Shown: positions 17,083-26,621, counted from the first letter of the stretch. The stretch is 64,000 nt of DNA from Rhabdothermincola salaria (GCF_021246445.1 NZ_JAJQXW010000002.1:372001-436000), one strand, 5' to 3'. Made by a program: numbers and translations. The notes: generated by a model from the letters alone, not told the origin.

Positions 17083-18033
17083 GTGCGCGCCGATCGTCTG
17101 CTCTCCGTCCTGCTGTTGCTCCAAGCCCGCGGCACGGTGACCGCCGCCGAGGTCGCCGAGGAGATGGAGGTCTCCGAGCGCACGGCCCGTCGGGACCTCG
17201 AGGCGCTGGCCATGGCCGGCGTGCCGGTCTACAGCCAGCGGGGCCGCAACGGTGGCTGGCGACTGGTGGGCGGCGCCCGCACCGATCTCACCGGCCTCAC
17301 CGCCGACGAGGCCCGAGCGCTCTTCCTCGTGGCCGGTCCCGCCTCGGCCGCCACCCCGCAGGTGAAGGCGGCCCTGCGCAAGCTCGTCCAGGCCCTGCCG
17401 GAGCCCTTCCGCCCGGCGGCGGAGGCCGCATCGGCGGCGGTGGTGGTCGACCCGATGGGATGGGGCCACACGCGCCCGGCCGGGGAGCACCCGCCGCCCC
17501 ACCTCGACTCCCTCCAGAAGGCCGTCGTCCACGGCGAGCAGGTGGACCTCGGCTACGTGGCCCGATCGGGGGACGCCACGACGAGGCGAGTCCACCCGCT
17601 GGGGCTCGCCGCCAAGCGCGGGGTCTGGTACCTCGTCGCCGACACCGAGGCGGGTTCGCGCACCTTCCGCGTCGATCGGGTCACGTCGGTGGACCCCACC
17701 GGCGAGCCGGTCGTGCGCCCCGACGACTTCGACCTCGACGCAGCCTGGGCGTCGGTCACCGCCGAGGTGGTCGCCCGCTGGTCCTCGGTGACGGCCCGGG
17801 GCCTGGCCGACCCCGAGCGGCTCGAGATCATGCGCATGGTGCTCGGTGCTCGTCTGCGCATCGGTCCGACGACATCCGATGGACGTGTCCAGGTGGAGGT
17901 GGAGGGCGGCCACCCCTATGGCATGGCGGCCGAGCTGGCCGGCTGGGGCGCCACCCTCGAGATCGTCGAGCCGGCCGAGATGCGCGACCACCTCGCCCGC
18001 ATCGGTGCCGAGCTGGTGGCCGCCTACGGCTGA
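17083..18033 (+). CDS. WYL-domain transcriptional regulator
   Basis: 316 residues. The N-terminal helix-turn-helix at about 5-55 (TAAEVAEEMEVSERTARRDL) is followed by a short wing with GRNGGWRL. A WYL domain spans roughly 140-215 (GVWYLVADTEAG, the WYL triad as WYL), and a C-terminal WCX extension follows. WYL regulators bind nucleotides or single-stranded DNA as signals; the ligand here is unknown. The GTG start at 17083 has a -10 box 6 nt upstream and a perfect palindrome next to it. Its divergent neighbour is the likely target. Confidence 0.9.
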   Translation: MRADRLLSVLLLLQARGTVTAAEVAEEMEVSERTARRDLEALAMAGVPVYSQRGRNGGWRLVGGARTDLTGLTADEARALFLVAGPASAATPQVKAALRKLVQALPEPFRPAAEAASAAVVVDPMGWGHTRPAGEHPPPHLDSLQKAVVHGEQVDLGYVARSGDATTRRVHPLGLAAKRGVWYLVADTEAGSRTFRVDRVTSVDPTGEPVVRPDDFDLDAAWASVTAEVVARWSSVTARGLADPERLEIMRMVLGARLRIGPTTSDGRVQVEVEGGHPYGMAAELAGWGATLEIVEPAEMRDHLARIGAELVAAYG

Positions 18034-18128
18034 GGCGCACCGCCCAGGACGGCGCCGGCCGCCCCCCGTTGGGTCTCGACCACGGTCTCCCTACGGTGAG
18101 TCGTTCACCGATGCGAAGGAGACCGCAC

Positions 18129-18434
18129 ATGCTCACGTGCACGCCCGCCGCCGCCGCCAGCCTCGAAGAGGTCCGCAAGCAGAACCTCTACCCCGACGAG
18201 CTGGGCGTTCGGATCTTCCCCGCCCAGTCGCCGGAAGGCGAGGTGGGACTCGGCATCGACTTCGCCCAGCCGGCCGAGGGCGACCGCGTCACCGAGCAGC
18301 ACGGCACCACCCTCATCGTCGACCCCGAGCTCGACGACCAGCTCTCGGAGCTCACCCTCGACGTCGTGCCCGACCCGTCGGGCAACGGGAACGCGTCGCC
18401 ACAGCTGGTGCTGCGCCCCCGCGACGAGGCCTGA
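18129..18434 (+). CDS. HesB/IscA-like fold protein without visible cluster cysteines
   Basis: 101 residues resembling the HesB/Fe-S biosynthesis fold: a starting LTCTPAAAASLEEV helix, then GVRIFPAQSPEGEVGLGIDFA and a late strand with TLIVDPEL. The three conserved cysteines of true A-type cluster carriers are missing; the only Cys is at position 4. It is more likely one of the actinobacterial 'adhesin'-labelled HesB-like proteins of unknown function. The ATG has a clear AAGGAG ribosome site. Confidence 0.7.
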   Translation: MLTCTPAAAASLEEVRKQNLYPDELGVRIFPAQSPEGEVGLGIDFAQPAEGDRVTEQHGTTLIVDPELDDQLSELTLDVVPDPSGNGNASPQLVLRPRDEA

Positions 18435-18446
18435 TCTCCGCTGCGG

Positions 18447-18950
18447 TCAGAGGGCGTCGAGGGCGATGACCGGGAGGTCGAAGACCACCTGTTCGTTCTC
18501 GGGGCCCTCGACCGCGGTGCGCGAGTACGACGCGTAGCGACGGCGGGCGAACCACCAACGACCGTCGGCGTCGCGCTCGAAGACGTCGTGGTACACGCCG
18601 AAGGCGTTGGTGCGCCGGCCGCCCTCGACGTCTTGGCGCAGCTCCTGCATGTACATCCGCCCGGCGGCGTGGCCGTCGTCGACGCGCACGTCGATCACGG
18701 TGTTCAGGATCACGAACTCGAAGAACGAGAAGCGCTGCAGCTCGGTGCCGATGAAGTCGCCGATCGCCGCTGGTCCCTCGTGACGCATGGTGCGGTCGCC
18801 GAGGTCGAGGTCGAGCGTGCACGTCGGACGCATGATCTGGTGCAGCTCGGGCCACTCGCGACGGGTCACGATGTCGGCGTAGCGGTTCTGCAACCGTCGC
18901 AGCGCCACGTACTCCACCGTCTCGGCCAGGCGGCTCTCGTCCATCCCCAT
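18447..18950 (-). CDS. SnoaL-like/NTF2 superfamily protein
   Basis: 167 residues, with an N-terminal ALRRLQNRYADIVTRREW helix and a sheet with a GVYHDVFERDADGRWWFARR segment, typical of SnoaL_4-type proteins. Members include dehydratases, isomerases and small subunits of aromatic dioxygenases; no oxygenase partner is nearby. The ATG at 18950 follows a GGGGGATG purine run; another ATG lies six bases downstream. It is convergent with the HesB-like gene. Role unknown. Confidence 0.8.
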   Translation of the reverse strand: MGMDESRLAETVEYVALRRLQNRYADIVTRREWPELHQIMRPTCTLDLDLGDRTMRHEGPAAIGDFIGTELQRFSFFEFVILNTVIDVRVDDGHAAGRMYMQELRQDVEGGRRTNAFGVYHDVFERDADGRWWFARRRYASYSRTAVEGPENEQVVFDLPVIALDAL

Positions 18951-19082
18951 GCATCCCCCTCGTCGACCCGCGGTTGCGGCTGATGGCGACCGTACCGGGT
19001 CGGCGACGTCCGCCGCCGGGACGATCCGGGTAGGGACGTCCCACGCCCCGCCGCACCTGCGGCCCGATCCCTGGAGGACGAC

Positions 19083-19301
19083 ATGGCGAACGAACCCACC
19101 CCCGGCACCGACACCCCGACCGGCACCGACCCCGACGCCAAGTACCGCGAGCCCGGCTACCAGGACAAGTCCATCGGCCAGGCCGGCAAGCAGGACCAAG
19201 AGCTCGCCGAGGACCTCCTCGAGCAGACCGGCGGCGACGAGAGCGAGGCCGCCGAACGCTTCGCCGACGAGTCCGCCGGGGCGCCCGCCCGCCACGAGTG
19301 A
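19083..19301 (+). CDS. Small acidic hypothetical protein, 72 aa
   Basis: 72 residues, strongly acidic and hydrophilic, with little predicted tertiary structure apart from a helix around KQDQELAEDLLEQTGGDESEA. The ATG start has a good GGAGGACG site and a strong hairpin follows (19341-19367), so it is a well-delimited single-gene unit. It looks like a small stress- or desiccation-type disordered protein, but nothing specific supports that. Confidence 0.7.
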   Translation: MANEPTPGTDTPTGTDPDAKYREPGYQDKSIGQAGKQDQELAEDLLEQTGGDESEAAERFADESAGAPARHE

Positions 19302-19340
19302 CCCCGCCGGGGCCTCCTCGGGCACCGGTGCACACCGATC

Positions 19341-19367
19341 ACGACGGCCGCCTCCGGCGGCCGTCGT
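19341..19367 (+). terminator. Perfect 12-bp hairpin terminator
   Basis: ACGACGGCCGCC (19341-19352) pairs with GGCGGCCGTCGT (19356-19367) across a three-base loop, 40 bp after the 72-aa gene. Confidence 0.65.
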
Positions 19368-19517
19368 CGCGTCCGGGGACGGGTGCGGCGCGCCCAGCGA
19401 GCGACAGGCGGAGCACGAGCGGAACGACGACGGACCGACTTCCTCACCGCTCGTCCTGCGTGCAGAGACGGAGCCCATCCGCGAGGATGCACGCTCCGAC
19501 GTCCATGGGGGGATGAG

Positions 19518-20633
19518 ATGAGCGAGCTCCGGTCGCGCGCTGCGTTCGACGAGTTGTTGGCCTCACTGCGCGAGGCAGCCGACGACTGGGTGGTGCCCGG
19601 ACCGGGCATGAGCGACGACGACGTGGCCGAGGGCTTCCGCAACCTCACCCACATCCTCCAGAGCGCTCTGTACTCCCACCAGGAGTTCGACCCGGACCGA
19701 CCGGTCTTCCACCGCATCGTGTCGCCCACCCGCTCGTTCACCGGCGACAACAGCGACGCCGTGTACTACGAGACCCCGGTGGCGCCGGGTCGCACCTACA
19801 TCGTCAGAGGCAACCTGGCCGGCGCCGTCTACACCTCGTTCACCATGGAGGCCGGGGCCGCCGACGGCGCCTACGCCACCCACAACTCCGGGGTGCTCAA
19901 CGACACCCAGATCGACATCGACCCCGACGGCAACTACGAGATCCGGCTGGGCGGTGAGCCCGCCGAGCGCAACTGGATGGACATCGGAGCCAACGGCGGC
20001 CGCATCACGACCCGCCACTACTTCGAGTGGCCCCACTCGGCGTCGGCCTCCCAGACCCTCCACGTGCCGTTGAGCATCGAGGTCCTCGACCCGCCCCCTC
20101 CCCCTCCCCGGTGGGGCGACGAGCGCGTCGCTCGAGCCATCCAGCGGGTCACCAACCACGTGCGGGGCAAGACCGTCGACCAACCGCCCCGCGACCCCGA
20201 CGCCGGGCCGCCGGCACCGTTCGTGTCCATCACCCCCAACGAGATCCCGAAGCCGGTCGTGCCCGGCGACATGGCCTTCGCCGCCGTCGACGCGGCCTAC
20301 TCGATGTTCCCGTACCTGATCGGCCCCGACGAGGCCCTGGTCATCACCGGGCGCTGGCCCGAGTGCCGCTTCGCCAACGTGTGCCTGTGGAACCGGTGGT
20401 CGCAGATGTACGACTACGTCAACCGGCAGGTGAGCCGGAACCGGGCCAACACCACCCTCGAGGCCGACGGCAGCTTCCGCCTGGTCCTGGCCCACGAGGA
20501 TCCGGGCCTGCCCAACTGGATCGACACCGAAGGGCGGCCCCTGGGCACGGTGTTCTTCCGGTTCTTCCTCCCCGAGGGCGACATCGAGACCCCCGTGGCC
20601 GAGGTCGTGAAGTTCGCCGACCTGAAGGCCTGA
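19518..20633 (+). CDS. DUF1214 domain-containing protein (paralogue 1)
   Basis: 371 residues. It has features of the DUF1214 family: YYETPVAPGRTYIVRGNLAGAVYTSFTM in the first half and a C-terminal AHEDPGLPNWIDTEGR segment. The ATG is preceded by GGGGGGATGAG. The family has a beta-rich fold of unknown function; homologues often lie near lipid and steroid catabolic genes. A paralogue with the same architecture lies at 21822-22946 on the opposite strand, with a BrkB-like gene between them. No signal peptide is seen. Confidence 0.8.
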   Translation: MSELRSRAAFDELLASLREAADDWVVPGPGMSDDDVAEGFRNLTHILQSALYSHQEFDPDRPVFHRIVSPTRSFTGDNSDAVYYETPVAPGRTYIVRGNLAGAVYTSFTMEAGAADGAYATHNSGVLNDTQIDIDPDGNYEIRLGGEPAERNWMDIGANGGRITTRHYFEWPHSASASQTLHVPLSIEVLDPPPPPPRWGDERVARAIQRVTNHVRGKTVDQPPRDPDAGPPAPFVSITPNEIPKPVVPGDMAFAAVDAAYSMFPYLIGPDEALVITGRWPECRFANVCLWNRWSQMYDYVNRQVSRNRANTTLEADGSFRLVLAHEDPGLPNWIDTEGRPLGTVFFRFFLPEGDIETPVAEVVKFADLKA

Positions 20634-20672
20634 CCCCGTCCACTCGGATCGGGCTCGTTCAGGCCGCCCCGT

Positions 20673-21665
20673 TCAGGCCGGATCCTCGGCGTCCGCCGCA
20701 GCCGCGACCTCTGCGGGGGCCTCACCGTCGGTGAGGCGTCGCACGGCCAGGATGGCGTTGACCTCGCCGCCGAGCAGCACGCCGACGGACAACAGGTAGA
20801 ACCACATGAGGGCGATGAGGCCGCCCCCGAGGAGCCCGAACACCTGGTTGGCCTCGCCCGCCAGGCCCAGGTACACCCGGAAGCCCACGGACACGAGGAT
20901 CCACGACGCAGCCGCGACCAGGGCGCCGGGCACGTCCCAGCGCCAGGGCGTCGAGTGGTTCGGGGCGATGTGGAAGACCGTGGCCGCCCACGCGACGACG
21001 AGCACCACCATCGTGGGCCAGCGCACCCAGTCCCAGAAGGTGGCGAAGCCGTCGCCGAGGCCCAACCAGTCCGCCACCGCCTGGCCGGTGCCGAGGAGCG
21101 GACCGATCACCAACATGGCCAACAGCGCGGCCCCGATCACGACCGAACCGAGCGCCAGGCCGACGGCGACGAGGCGCAGGCGGACCCACGAGCGATGCTC
21201 GGGCAGGTCGTAGGCGATGTCGAGGGCCCGCACCAGGGCGGCGAAGCCACGGGAGGCCGCCCACAGGGCGAGGACCACGCTGATGGTGAGCACACCGGGG
21301 CTCGACGTCTCGAACAGGGCGTCGACCGCGTCCACGGTGCCGCTGGCCTGGTCGCTAAGGACGTCGCTGAGCGCGGTCACCACCTGCTGTTGCGCCCGGT
21401 CGGCGACATCGCCGCCCGTCACCGCGTCGAGCACCCCCAGCACCGACGTGAGCGCCAGCAGCGCAGGGAAGAGGCTCAACATCCCGAAGAAGGCCACCTC
21501 GGCGGCCAGGCCCCCGACGCGGTCCTCCCGCCACTCGCGAGCCAGCTCCTGGCCGAAGGCCCAGGTCCTCGGCGCCGACCGACGGGCCCGGTCCTGCACT
21601 CCACGGGCCCGGTGCTGCGCCCGTCGGGCGCGGTCGGCCGCCCGATGCCAGGCCTGGCCGATCAC
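20673..21665 (-). CDS. YihY/BrkB family inner-membrane protein
   Basis: 330 residues. A basic Arg-rich N-terminus leads to about six transmembrane helices. The family signature GLAAEVAFFGMLSLFPALLAL is near the first helix, ASRGFAALVRALDIAYDL follows, and a late FGLLGGGLIALMWFYL motif comes before a C-terminal acidic tail. The family was once called RNase BN in error; it is a conserved membrane protein of unknown transport or envelope role. The surrounding DUF1214 genes do not suggest a job. Confidence 0.9.
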   Translation of the reverse strand: MIGQAWHRAADRARRAQHRARGVQDRARRSAPRTWAFGQELAREWREDRVGGLAAEVAFFGMLSLFPALLALTSVLGVLDAVTGGDVADRAQQQVVTALSDVLSDQASGTVDAVDALFETSSPGVLTISVVLALWAASRGFAALVRALDIAYDLPEHRSWVRLRLVAVGLALGSVVIGAALLAMLVIGPLLGTGQAVADWLGLGDGFATFWDWVRWPTMVVLVVAWAATVFHIAPNHSTPWRWDVPGALVAAASWILVSVGFRVYLGLAGEANQVFGLLGGGLIALMWFYLLSVGVLLGGEVNAILAVRRLTDGEAPAEVAAAADAEDPA

Positions 21666-21821
21666 GAGGCCGGCGCCACCCGCGGATCGAGGCGGCCCGG
21701 ACCCGGGAGGGTGGTCGTCGAGGAGCGGTGCACCACCTCGATGATGGCGCCCGGCCCGCGCCCTCCCAACTCCGTCGACGAAACAGCGGTCGAGCCTGGG
21801 TCGAAGCCGGCGACGGCTCCC

Positions 21822-22946
21822 CTACAGGTCGGCCACCTTCACCACCCGGGTCTCGAGGGGGGTGAGCGCCTCCTCGGGCAGCAGGAAGCGCCAGAACATG
21901 GTGCCGTGGGGCAGGCCTCGGGTGTCGAGCCAGTTGGGCACGCCCGGGTCCTCGTGCGCCAGGACCATCCGAAAGCTGCCGTCGGGCCCGTGCTCGGTCT
22001 GCACCCGGTTGAGCGACACCTGTCGCCGGTCGTAGTTGGGAGTCTGCATGTGGTTGTTGAACAGCACGATGTTGGCGAAGCGGCACCGGGGGAACCGCCC
22101 CCGGATCTCGAGCGCCTCGTCGGGGGCCAGCTGCCATCGGGCGCTGCGGTAGACGTTGTCGGCGGCCGCGTAGCCGATGCCGAGGTTCCCGTCGTCGGGC
22201 GGCGGGTTGGTGAACACGTTGGGCTCGGCCGAGACCCACGGGATGGCGCCGGGTGGCATCGGGTCGTGGCCCCAGTCGACGGTGACCGAGCGCAGGAAGG
22301 TGACGACCCGCCGAATGTTGGCGGCCACCGCGGCGTCGTCGGGCACGGGGGGCGGGCCGGGGTCGTCGAGCGGGGTGATGGACAGCGGCACCACCAGGTT
22401 GGGGTCGAGGTTGGCGCTGTGGCGCCACTCGAAGTAGTGCCGGGTGGTCACCGAGCCGGCGCCCTCGTCGAGGCGCAGCCAGTTTCGGGGACCGCTCGCC
22501 GGTTCGTCGGGTGACGCGATCAGCTCGTAGCTGCCATCGGGGTCGACGTCGAACTCATCGTCGTTGAGGGTGGCACCGAGCTGGCGGGACATGCCGCCAC
22601 CCGCGGTGCCGAGCTCGACGGTGAACGACGTGTAGCAGGCACCTGCGAGGTTGCCCCGGATCCGGTAGCGGCGGGTCGGGTCGATCGCCGTACCGAAGTA
22701 GATGGAGTCCGGGTTGTCGCCGAGCAGCTTCTTGGTGGGCGAGAACCAGCGGTACCAGCGCGGCCGCTGCGGGTCGGCCTCCAACCAGAACTGCAGCCCG
22801 TGGTGCAGGGCGTGCATGGCGAACTCGCGGTAGCCGGCCCGGTCGAGGTCGGTGGAGAAGTTCCACCGCTCGTGGTCGGCGTCGGCGTCGATCGCCGCGA
22901 TCAACGCCGAGAGCTCCTGCATCGCGGTCGCCGCGGTGTCGCCCAT
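21822..22946 (-). CDS. DUF1214 domain-containing protein (paralogue 2)
   Basis: 374 residues, colinear with the 19518-20633 protein: a GDNPDSIYFGT-type motif, YRIRGNLAGACYTSFTVELG, TTRHYFEWRHSA, and a C-terminal AHEDPGVPNWLDTRG. The ATG at 22946 has a GGGGGACC ribosome site; the frame extends further upstream but with poor coding pattern. The two paralogues face each other around the BrkB gene. Function unknown. Confidence 0.8.
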   Translation of the reverse strand: MGDTAATAMQELSALIAAIDADADHERWNFSTDLDRAGYREFAMHALHHGLQFWLEADPQRPRWYRWFSPTKKLLGDNPDSIYFGTAIDPTRRYRIRGNLAGACYTSFTVELGTAGGGMSRQLGATLNDDEFDVDPDGSYELIASPDEPASGPRNWLRLDEGAGSVTTRHYFEWRHSANLDPNLVVPLSITPLDDPGPPPVPDDAAVAANIRRVVTFLRSVTVDWGHDPMPPGAIPWVSAEPNVFTNPPPDDGNLGIGYAAADNVYRSARWQLAPDEALEIRGRFPRCRFANIVLFNNHMQTPNYDRRQVSLNRVQTEHGPDGSFRMVLAHEDPGVPNWLDTRGLPHGTMFWRFLLPEEALTPLETRVVKVADL

Positions 22947-23205
22947 GTGGTCCCCCTTCGATGCCGCAGACCCGTCCGGCACTGCGGTCCGAGGCCCCCG
23001 CCCCGGCGGCGCCCATCCTTCCAGAACCCGGCCCCGGTCAGTCCGGAACCCGGGAGGCCACGCCCGGTGACGGCCCACGGGACGCCTGGTCGGCACCTGC
23101 TGTTCATCTCGGTCGTTCATCCGCGCCGGATCCCGGGTCCGTAGGAACGGCATCGCGGCAATTAGCGATAAACGTCACACAACCGCTCACCAGGGAGCCC
23201 ACCTC

Positions 23206-23763
23206 ATGAAGAAGATCCTCGCCGTCCTCGTCATGGCCGCCATCGGCCTCGGCCTGCTCGCCGCCCCGGCCGCCGCTCGCGGCGGCAAGCCGGGCGTGGT
23301 GCCCGGCAAGCCCGGCGCCGCCACCATCTACGACATCGCCTCCGGCAGCGACAGCTTCACCACCCTCACCGCCCTGCTCGACCTGTCCGGCCTCGACGCC
23401 GCCGTGCAGCAGACCGACTCGAAGCTCACGGTGTTCGCCCCCACCGACGGTGCCTTCGCCAAGCTGCCGGCCGAGTGCGTGACCTTCCTCACCAGCCCCG
23501 AGGGGGCCGACACCCTGGAGGCCGTGCTGCTCTACCACGTGACCGACGGCCGCCGGTTCTCCAACAGCGTCTTCGGCCAGAACGCCAAGACCGTGCCGAT
23601 GCTGGCCGCCGGTTCGATCACCGCCAACCCGGACCTGACGCTCACCGACGGTGCCGGCCAGACCGTGGGTGTGACCACCCCGTTCAACGTGAACGCCAGC
23701 AACGGCGTGATCCACGCCATCGACACGGTGCTGCTGCCCTTCGTGCCCGCCTGCGCCAGCTGA
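23206..23763 (+). CDS. Secreted fasciclin (FAS1) domain protein
   Basis: 185 residues. A Sec signal peptide covers about 1-24 (MKKILAVLVMAAIGLGLLAA then AAA-RG), and a single FAS1 domain covers about 40-182. H1-type motif LTVFAPTDGAFAKLP and H2-type motif NGVIHAIDTVLLP are both present. FAS1 domains mediate adhesion and protein-protein contacts outside the cell. Two cysteines (one in AECVTF and one near the end, PACAS) may form a disulfide. The region upstream is unusually AT-rich for this genome (about 23155-23185), the likely promoter. A strong hairpin follows. Confidence 0.92.
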   Translation: MKKILAVLVMAAIGLGLLAAPAAARGGKPGVVPGKPGAATIYDIASGSDSFTTLTALLDLSGLDAAVQQTDSKLTVFAPTDGAFAKLPAECVTFLTSPEGADTLEAVLLYHVTDGRRFSNSVFGQNAKTVPMLAAGSITANPDLTLTDGAGQTVGVTTPFNVNASNGVIHAIDTVLLPFVPACAS

Positions 23764-24104
23764 CCCACCCCACACGGGAGCCGGCGAACCTGGACCGCCG
23801 GTGAACCACAGACCCCCCGCACAGTGCGGCCCCACGGGGCCGCACTGTCGCGTCCGGCGAGCGGGTGACCGCCGGTCGTCAGCCCCTCACCCCGTCCGGC
23901 GCCATTCCGCAGCCTGGACGGCGAGCAGCCACTCCTTCGCCGCTCCCGCGCCCTGCTCGGCGGTGGTCCTGCAGGGGTCGCTTTCGCCACGACCTGGAAG
24001 TCGCAACGATCCCTCCGTGCCGCCAGGGCTACTGGCCCCGGCTCCACCGGGTCACGCCCGAGGGATCACTCGCACCGAGAGGTGGAGGCGGTCGGCTCGG
24101 TGGG
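23764..24104. other. 341-bp gap between fasciclin and HNH genes
   Basis: Apart from the strong hairpin at 23821-23848 nothing convincing is seen. Open frames cross it on both strands, but their Pro/Arg/Ser-rich composition and codon pattern look non-coding. Confidence 0.5.
23821..23848. terminator. Perfect 13-bp bidirectional hairpin
   Basis: ACAGTGCGGCCCC (23821-23833) is the exact reverse complement of GGGGCCGCACTGT (23836-23848). It lies between the fasciclin gene and the convergent HNH gene. Confidence 0.7.
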
Positions 24105-25979
24105 TCAGGCGGCTCGGACGAGTTGGTGGGCTCGGTGGCGGATGAGGGCGTCGACGGCGTCGTCGTCGAGGGGTTCGCCGTCGGTGTCGTGGGGGCCGAG
24201 GGCGCCGCTGGTGAGCAGGGCCACGACCTCGTCGAGGATCTCGACGATCTCGGTCAGCTCGGCGCTCTCGGTCTTCTCGGCCCTCTCGCGCACCCCGGCC
24301 GTGGCTGGGGTCGGGGCCGGGTCGAAGACGTCGATGAACTCGCCGGGCACGACCAGGTCACCGTGTCCATCGGTGGCTTCGTCGGGCCTGGCCTCGTCGA
24401 TCCTGGTGCCCTCGAACCTGCCCTCGTCGGGCCGGGTGCCGGTGGGTGGGGTGAAGGGGTGGGGGGTGAGAGCGTCGACGGTGGGGTGGTCGAGTGGCAG
24501 TCGGGGTGGTCGGGTGCGTCTCGGGGGTGGTGACAGCACGGGTGGGCGGTCGGGGAACGTGAACACGACGGTGCCGTCGGGTTCGACGCTGAGCCCGTGG
24601 CCTTTGCGGTGCACCAGACCGTGATGGGCGCCGCAGAGGGCGACCAGGTTGGCGATGGCGGTGCCACCACCGTTGTTCCACGCGTCGATGTGGTGGATGT
24701 CGACCCACGCCGCCGGGGCGTGACAGCCGGGGAACCGGCAGGTGCCGTCACGGGCGAGGATCGCGTCACGCAACGTCGGCGTGGCCAGGCGGATCGATCG
24801 GCCGTGGTCGATCACCTGGCCGTCCACGGTCAACAACCGGGCCAGGGTGGTGCCTTCCCCGAACAGGTCGTTGACCACCTGCGGCGACAGGGCGCGACCC
24901 TCCAGGGTGCGGATGACCGTCGAACCCTGGGCCAGGGCGTGGGTGAGGAACGCCTCGGTGGCCGCCGTGTACCCGTGCAGGGCGCACCAGGCTTGGAGCT
25001 GCGCGGCGGTGGTGATCCCGGCGCCCCACAACACCGACCCAGCCAGAGCATCGAGGTCGGCGACGGCGAGGATGTGAGGATGCTGACGCCCCGGACGCCG
25101 ATCGGGGTTGTCGTGGTGGTCGAGGAAGAACTGGGCGATCGCCACCGACGCCTCGGCCCGGCGTTGCGCCGCGGTACGCACCTCACCAGGTTCATCAGCC
25201 CTCTCCGCGACCCGTAGGGCGTTCTCGATCACGGTGGCATCTCCCGGCGCGAAGGTGCTGCGCTGCTCGCCACGATCGCCGATGGTGCGCGCCCACTGCG
25301 TCTCCGACGGCGCCACCACCGGCGGAGCCTCCAACGCCGCCGGATCCGCGTCGGTGACCGCATCAGCACGGCACACCCAGTCCTCCACCACCACCTTGGT
25401 GTCCGCCAACGACAACCCGACCAGCACCGGCGAACACACTGCGTCGTGTTCGGCGTACAGCTCGACCAACGACTTCGGGATCAACCGGCACACCATCTCC
25501 ACCTGCGCCCCCGTCAACTCACCGCGCTGCCACAGCGACCGCATCTCGGACCAGACAGCCATGCGGGCCACCCGCACCAACAACCCCCGAGCCGCCGGTT
25601 CGGTCAACCCCAGACGGGCCCGCACCCACGACGCCTTGGTACCGAACCCCTCAGCCCGGTGCCCATCAGCGGCGAAGAACCCCACCAGACCCACCACCCG
25701 CCGCGCCTCCAACCCATCGATACGCCGCGACAACGCCACCAACTCACCATCAGAGACCGCCAAGCCCGCCGAAACGTCGGCACCCTCACCCGCGCCCGAT
25801 CGATCACCGGGGCCGAGGTGCTCGCCGCCCGCACCGGGCCCGGCGAGGGTGGGGCCGTTCGCATCAGGCCCGCCGCCGAGGGCGGCCGCGCTGACGTCGG
25901 CGGTGTCGCCCATCCCCCCGGTCCCAGCCCCTTCGAACATGCGAGCCATGCTATCAGACACATGTTCGAGATCCAACAT
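24105..25979 (-). CDS. DUF222 / 13E12-repeat family HNH endonuclease
   Basis: About 624 residues. An N-terminal Gly/Ala/Asp-rich region of about 85 residues is followed by a DUF222 helical domain at about 85-440 and an HNH nuclease motif at about 455-500: CRFPGC, then VDIHHIDAWNNGG and LCGAHHGLVH. The C-terminal 120 residues are Pro-rich then acidic. The family is multicopy in actinobacteria, named after the mycobacterial 13E12 repeats, with unknown biological role and suspected selfish mobility. The start could be the ATG at 25979 or an in-frame one at 25997. Confidence 0.88.
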   Translation of the reverse strand: MLDLEHVSDSMARMFEGAGTGGMGDTADVSAAALGGGPDANGPTLAGPGAGGEHLGPGDRSGAGEGADVSAGLAVSDGELVALSRRIDGLEARRVVGLVGFFAADGHRAEGFGTKASWVRARLGLTEPAARGLLVRVARMAVWSEMRSLWQRGELTGAQVEMVCRLIPKSLVELYAEHDAVCSPVLVGLSLADTKVVVEDWVCRADAVTDADPAALEAPPVVAPSETQWARTIGDRGEQRSTFAPGDATVIENALRVAERADEPGEVRTAAQRRAEASVAIAQFFLDHHDNPDRRPGRQHPHILAVADLDALAGSVLWGAGITTAAQLQAWCALHGYTAATEAFLTHALAQGSTVIRTLEGRALSPQVVNDLFGEGTTLARLLTVDGQVIDHGRSIRLATPTLRDAILARDGTCRFPGCHAPAAWVDIHHIDAWNNGGGTAIANLVALCGAHHGLVHRKGHGLSVEPDGTVVFTFPDRPPVLSPPPRRTRPPRLPLDHPTVDALTPHPFTPPTGTRPDEGRFEGTRIDEARPDEATDGHGDLVVPGEFIDVFDPAPTPATAGVRERAEKTESAELTEIVEILDEVVALLTSGALGPHDTDGEPLDDDAVDALIRHRAHQLVRAA

Positions 25980-26070
25980 GATTGCTCTTTCTTTCATTGA
26001 CGACTGGAGCGATTCGAACAGATCCTCAGGGGGTGTCGCCGTTCGGCTGAGGCACCGATAGGAACGAGAC

Positions 26071-26436
26071 GTGGAAGAGATCGACCGGCCCAGAGCCGAA
26101 CAGCGGATCGGCCGCGAGCACGCCGAGGCCACTCACCTGGTCGGCGCTCTGTCCGTCGAACTGGACGAGATCGTCGAGTCGATGTCGCTGTCGAACAACG
26201 ACGACGAGCACGATCCCGAGGGCGCGACCAATGCCTACGAGCGAGCCAAGGCCACCGCGATGCTCCGCCAGGCGCAGAAGCGGCTGGTCGAGCTGGACCA
26301 GGCCCGGGCGCGTCTGCGTGAGGGCACCTACGGGCGGTGCCTGCGCTGCGGTGACGAGATCGCCTCCGAGCGCCTCGACGCACTGGTCACCGCGAGCCAT
26401 TGCCTCCGTTGTGCCGCCGAGGCGCCGCCCCGCTGA
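26071..26436 (+). CDS. TraR/DksA C4-type zinc finger protein
   Basis: 121 residues. A long helical N-terminal part is followed by a linker with the family signature LREGTYGRCLRCGDEI and a C4 zinc finger (CLRC at about 91-94, CLRC at about 113-116). DksA/TraR proteins enter the RNA polymerase secondary channel, and the acidic coiled-coil tip matters for activity; here NNDDEHDPE lies at the expected place. The start is a GTG after GGAACGAG. Its divergent neighbour is the HNH gene. Regulatory target unknown. Confidence 0.88.
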   Translation: MEEIDRPRAEQRIGREHAEATHLVGALSVELDEIVESMSLSNNDDEHDPEGATNAYERAKATAMLRQAQKRLVELDQARARLREGTYGRCLRCGDEIASERLDALVTASHCLRCAAEAPPR

Positions 26437-26609
26437 GACCTGGGAACGCGCTGAGCATCGCCGCCGAGCCAGCAGCCGGATCGCGCAGGTGTGCCAGGCC
26501 GCTCGCCATCGCCGTCGACTGCGCCCCCTGAGCCGGCGATCTGGGACGCCGCGGCGCATCGTCGACGTCAGCTCCCGCTCCACTCCATCTCGACTCTGCG
26601 CCGGACCGT

Positions 26610-26615
26610 TAGGGT
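26610..26615 (+). promoter_or_regulatory. -10 box for the SDR gene (leaderless)
   Basis: TAGGGT lies 6 nt before the GTG at 26622, without a Shine-Dalgarno. Confidence 0.45.
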
Positions 26616-26621
26616 GCGGCG

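Noticed and set aside
19031-19040. GGGACGTCCC near 19031 as a second DosR-like site
   Set aside because: It has no 4-bp spacer between half-sites, so it does not match the DosR spacing. It lies just upstream of a small gene but has no supporting context.
23801-24145. A 114-residue plus-strand frame after the fasciclin gene
   Set aside because: It crosses a perfect terminator hairpin, has random-like composition, and overlaps the HNH gene end.
24105-25979. The HNH gene as a group II intron or homing endonuclease in an intron
   Set aside because: It is a full DUF222 protein with its own start and no intron-like flanks.
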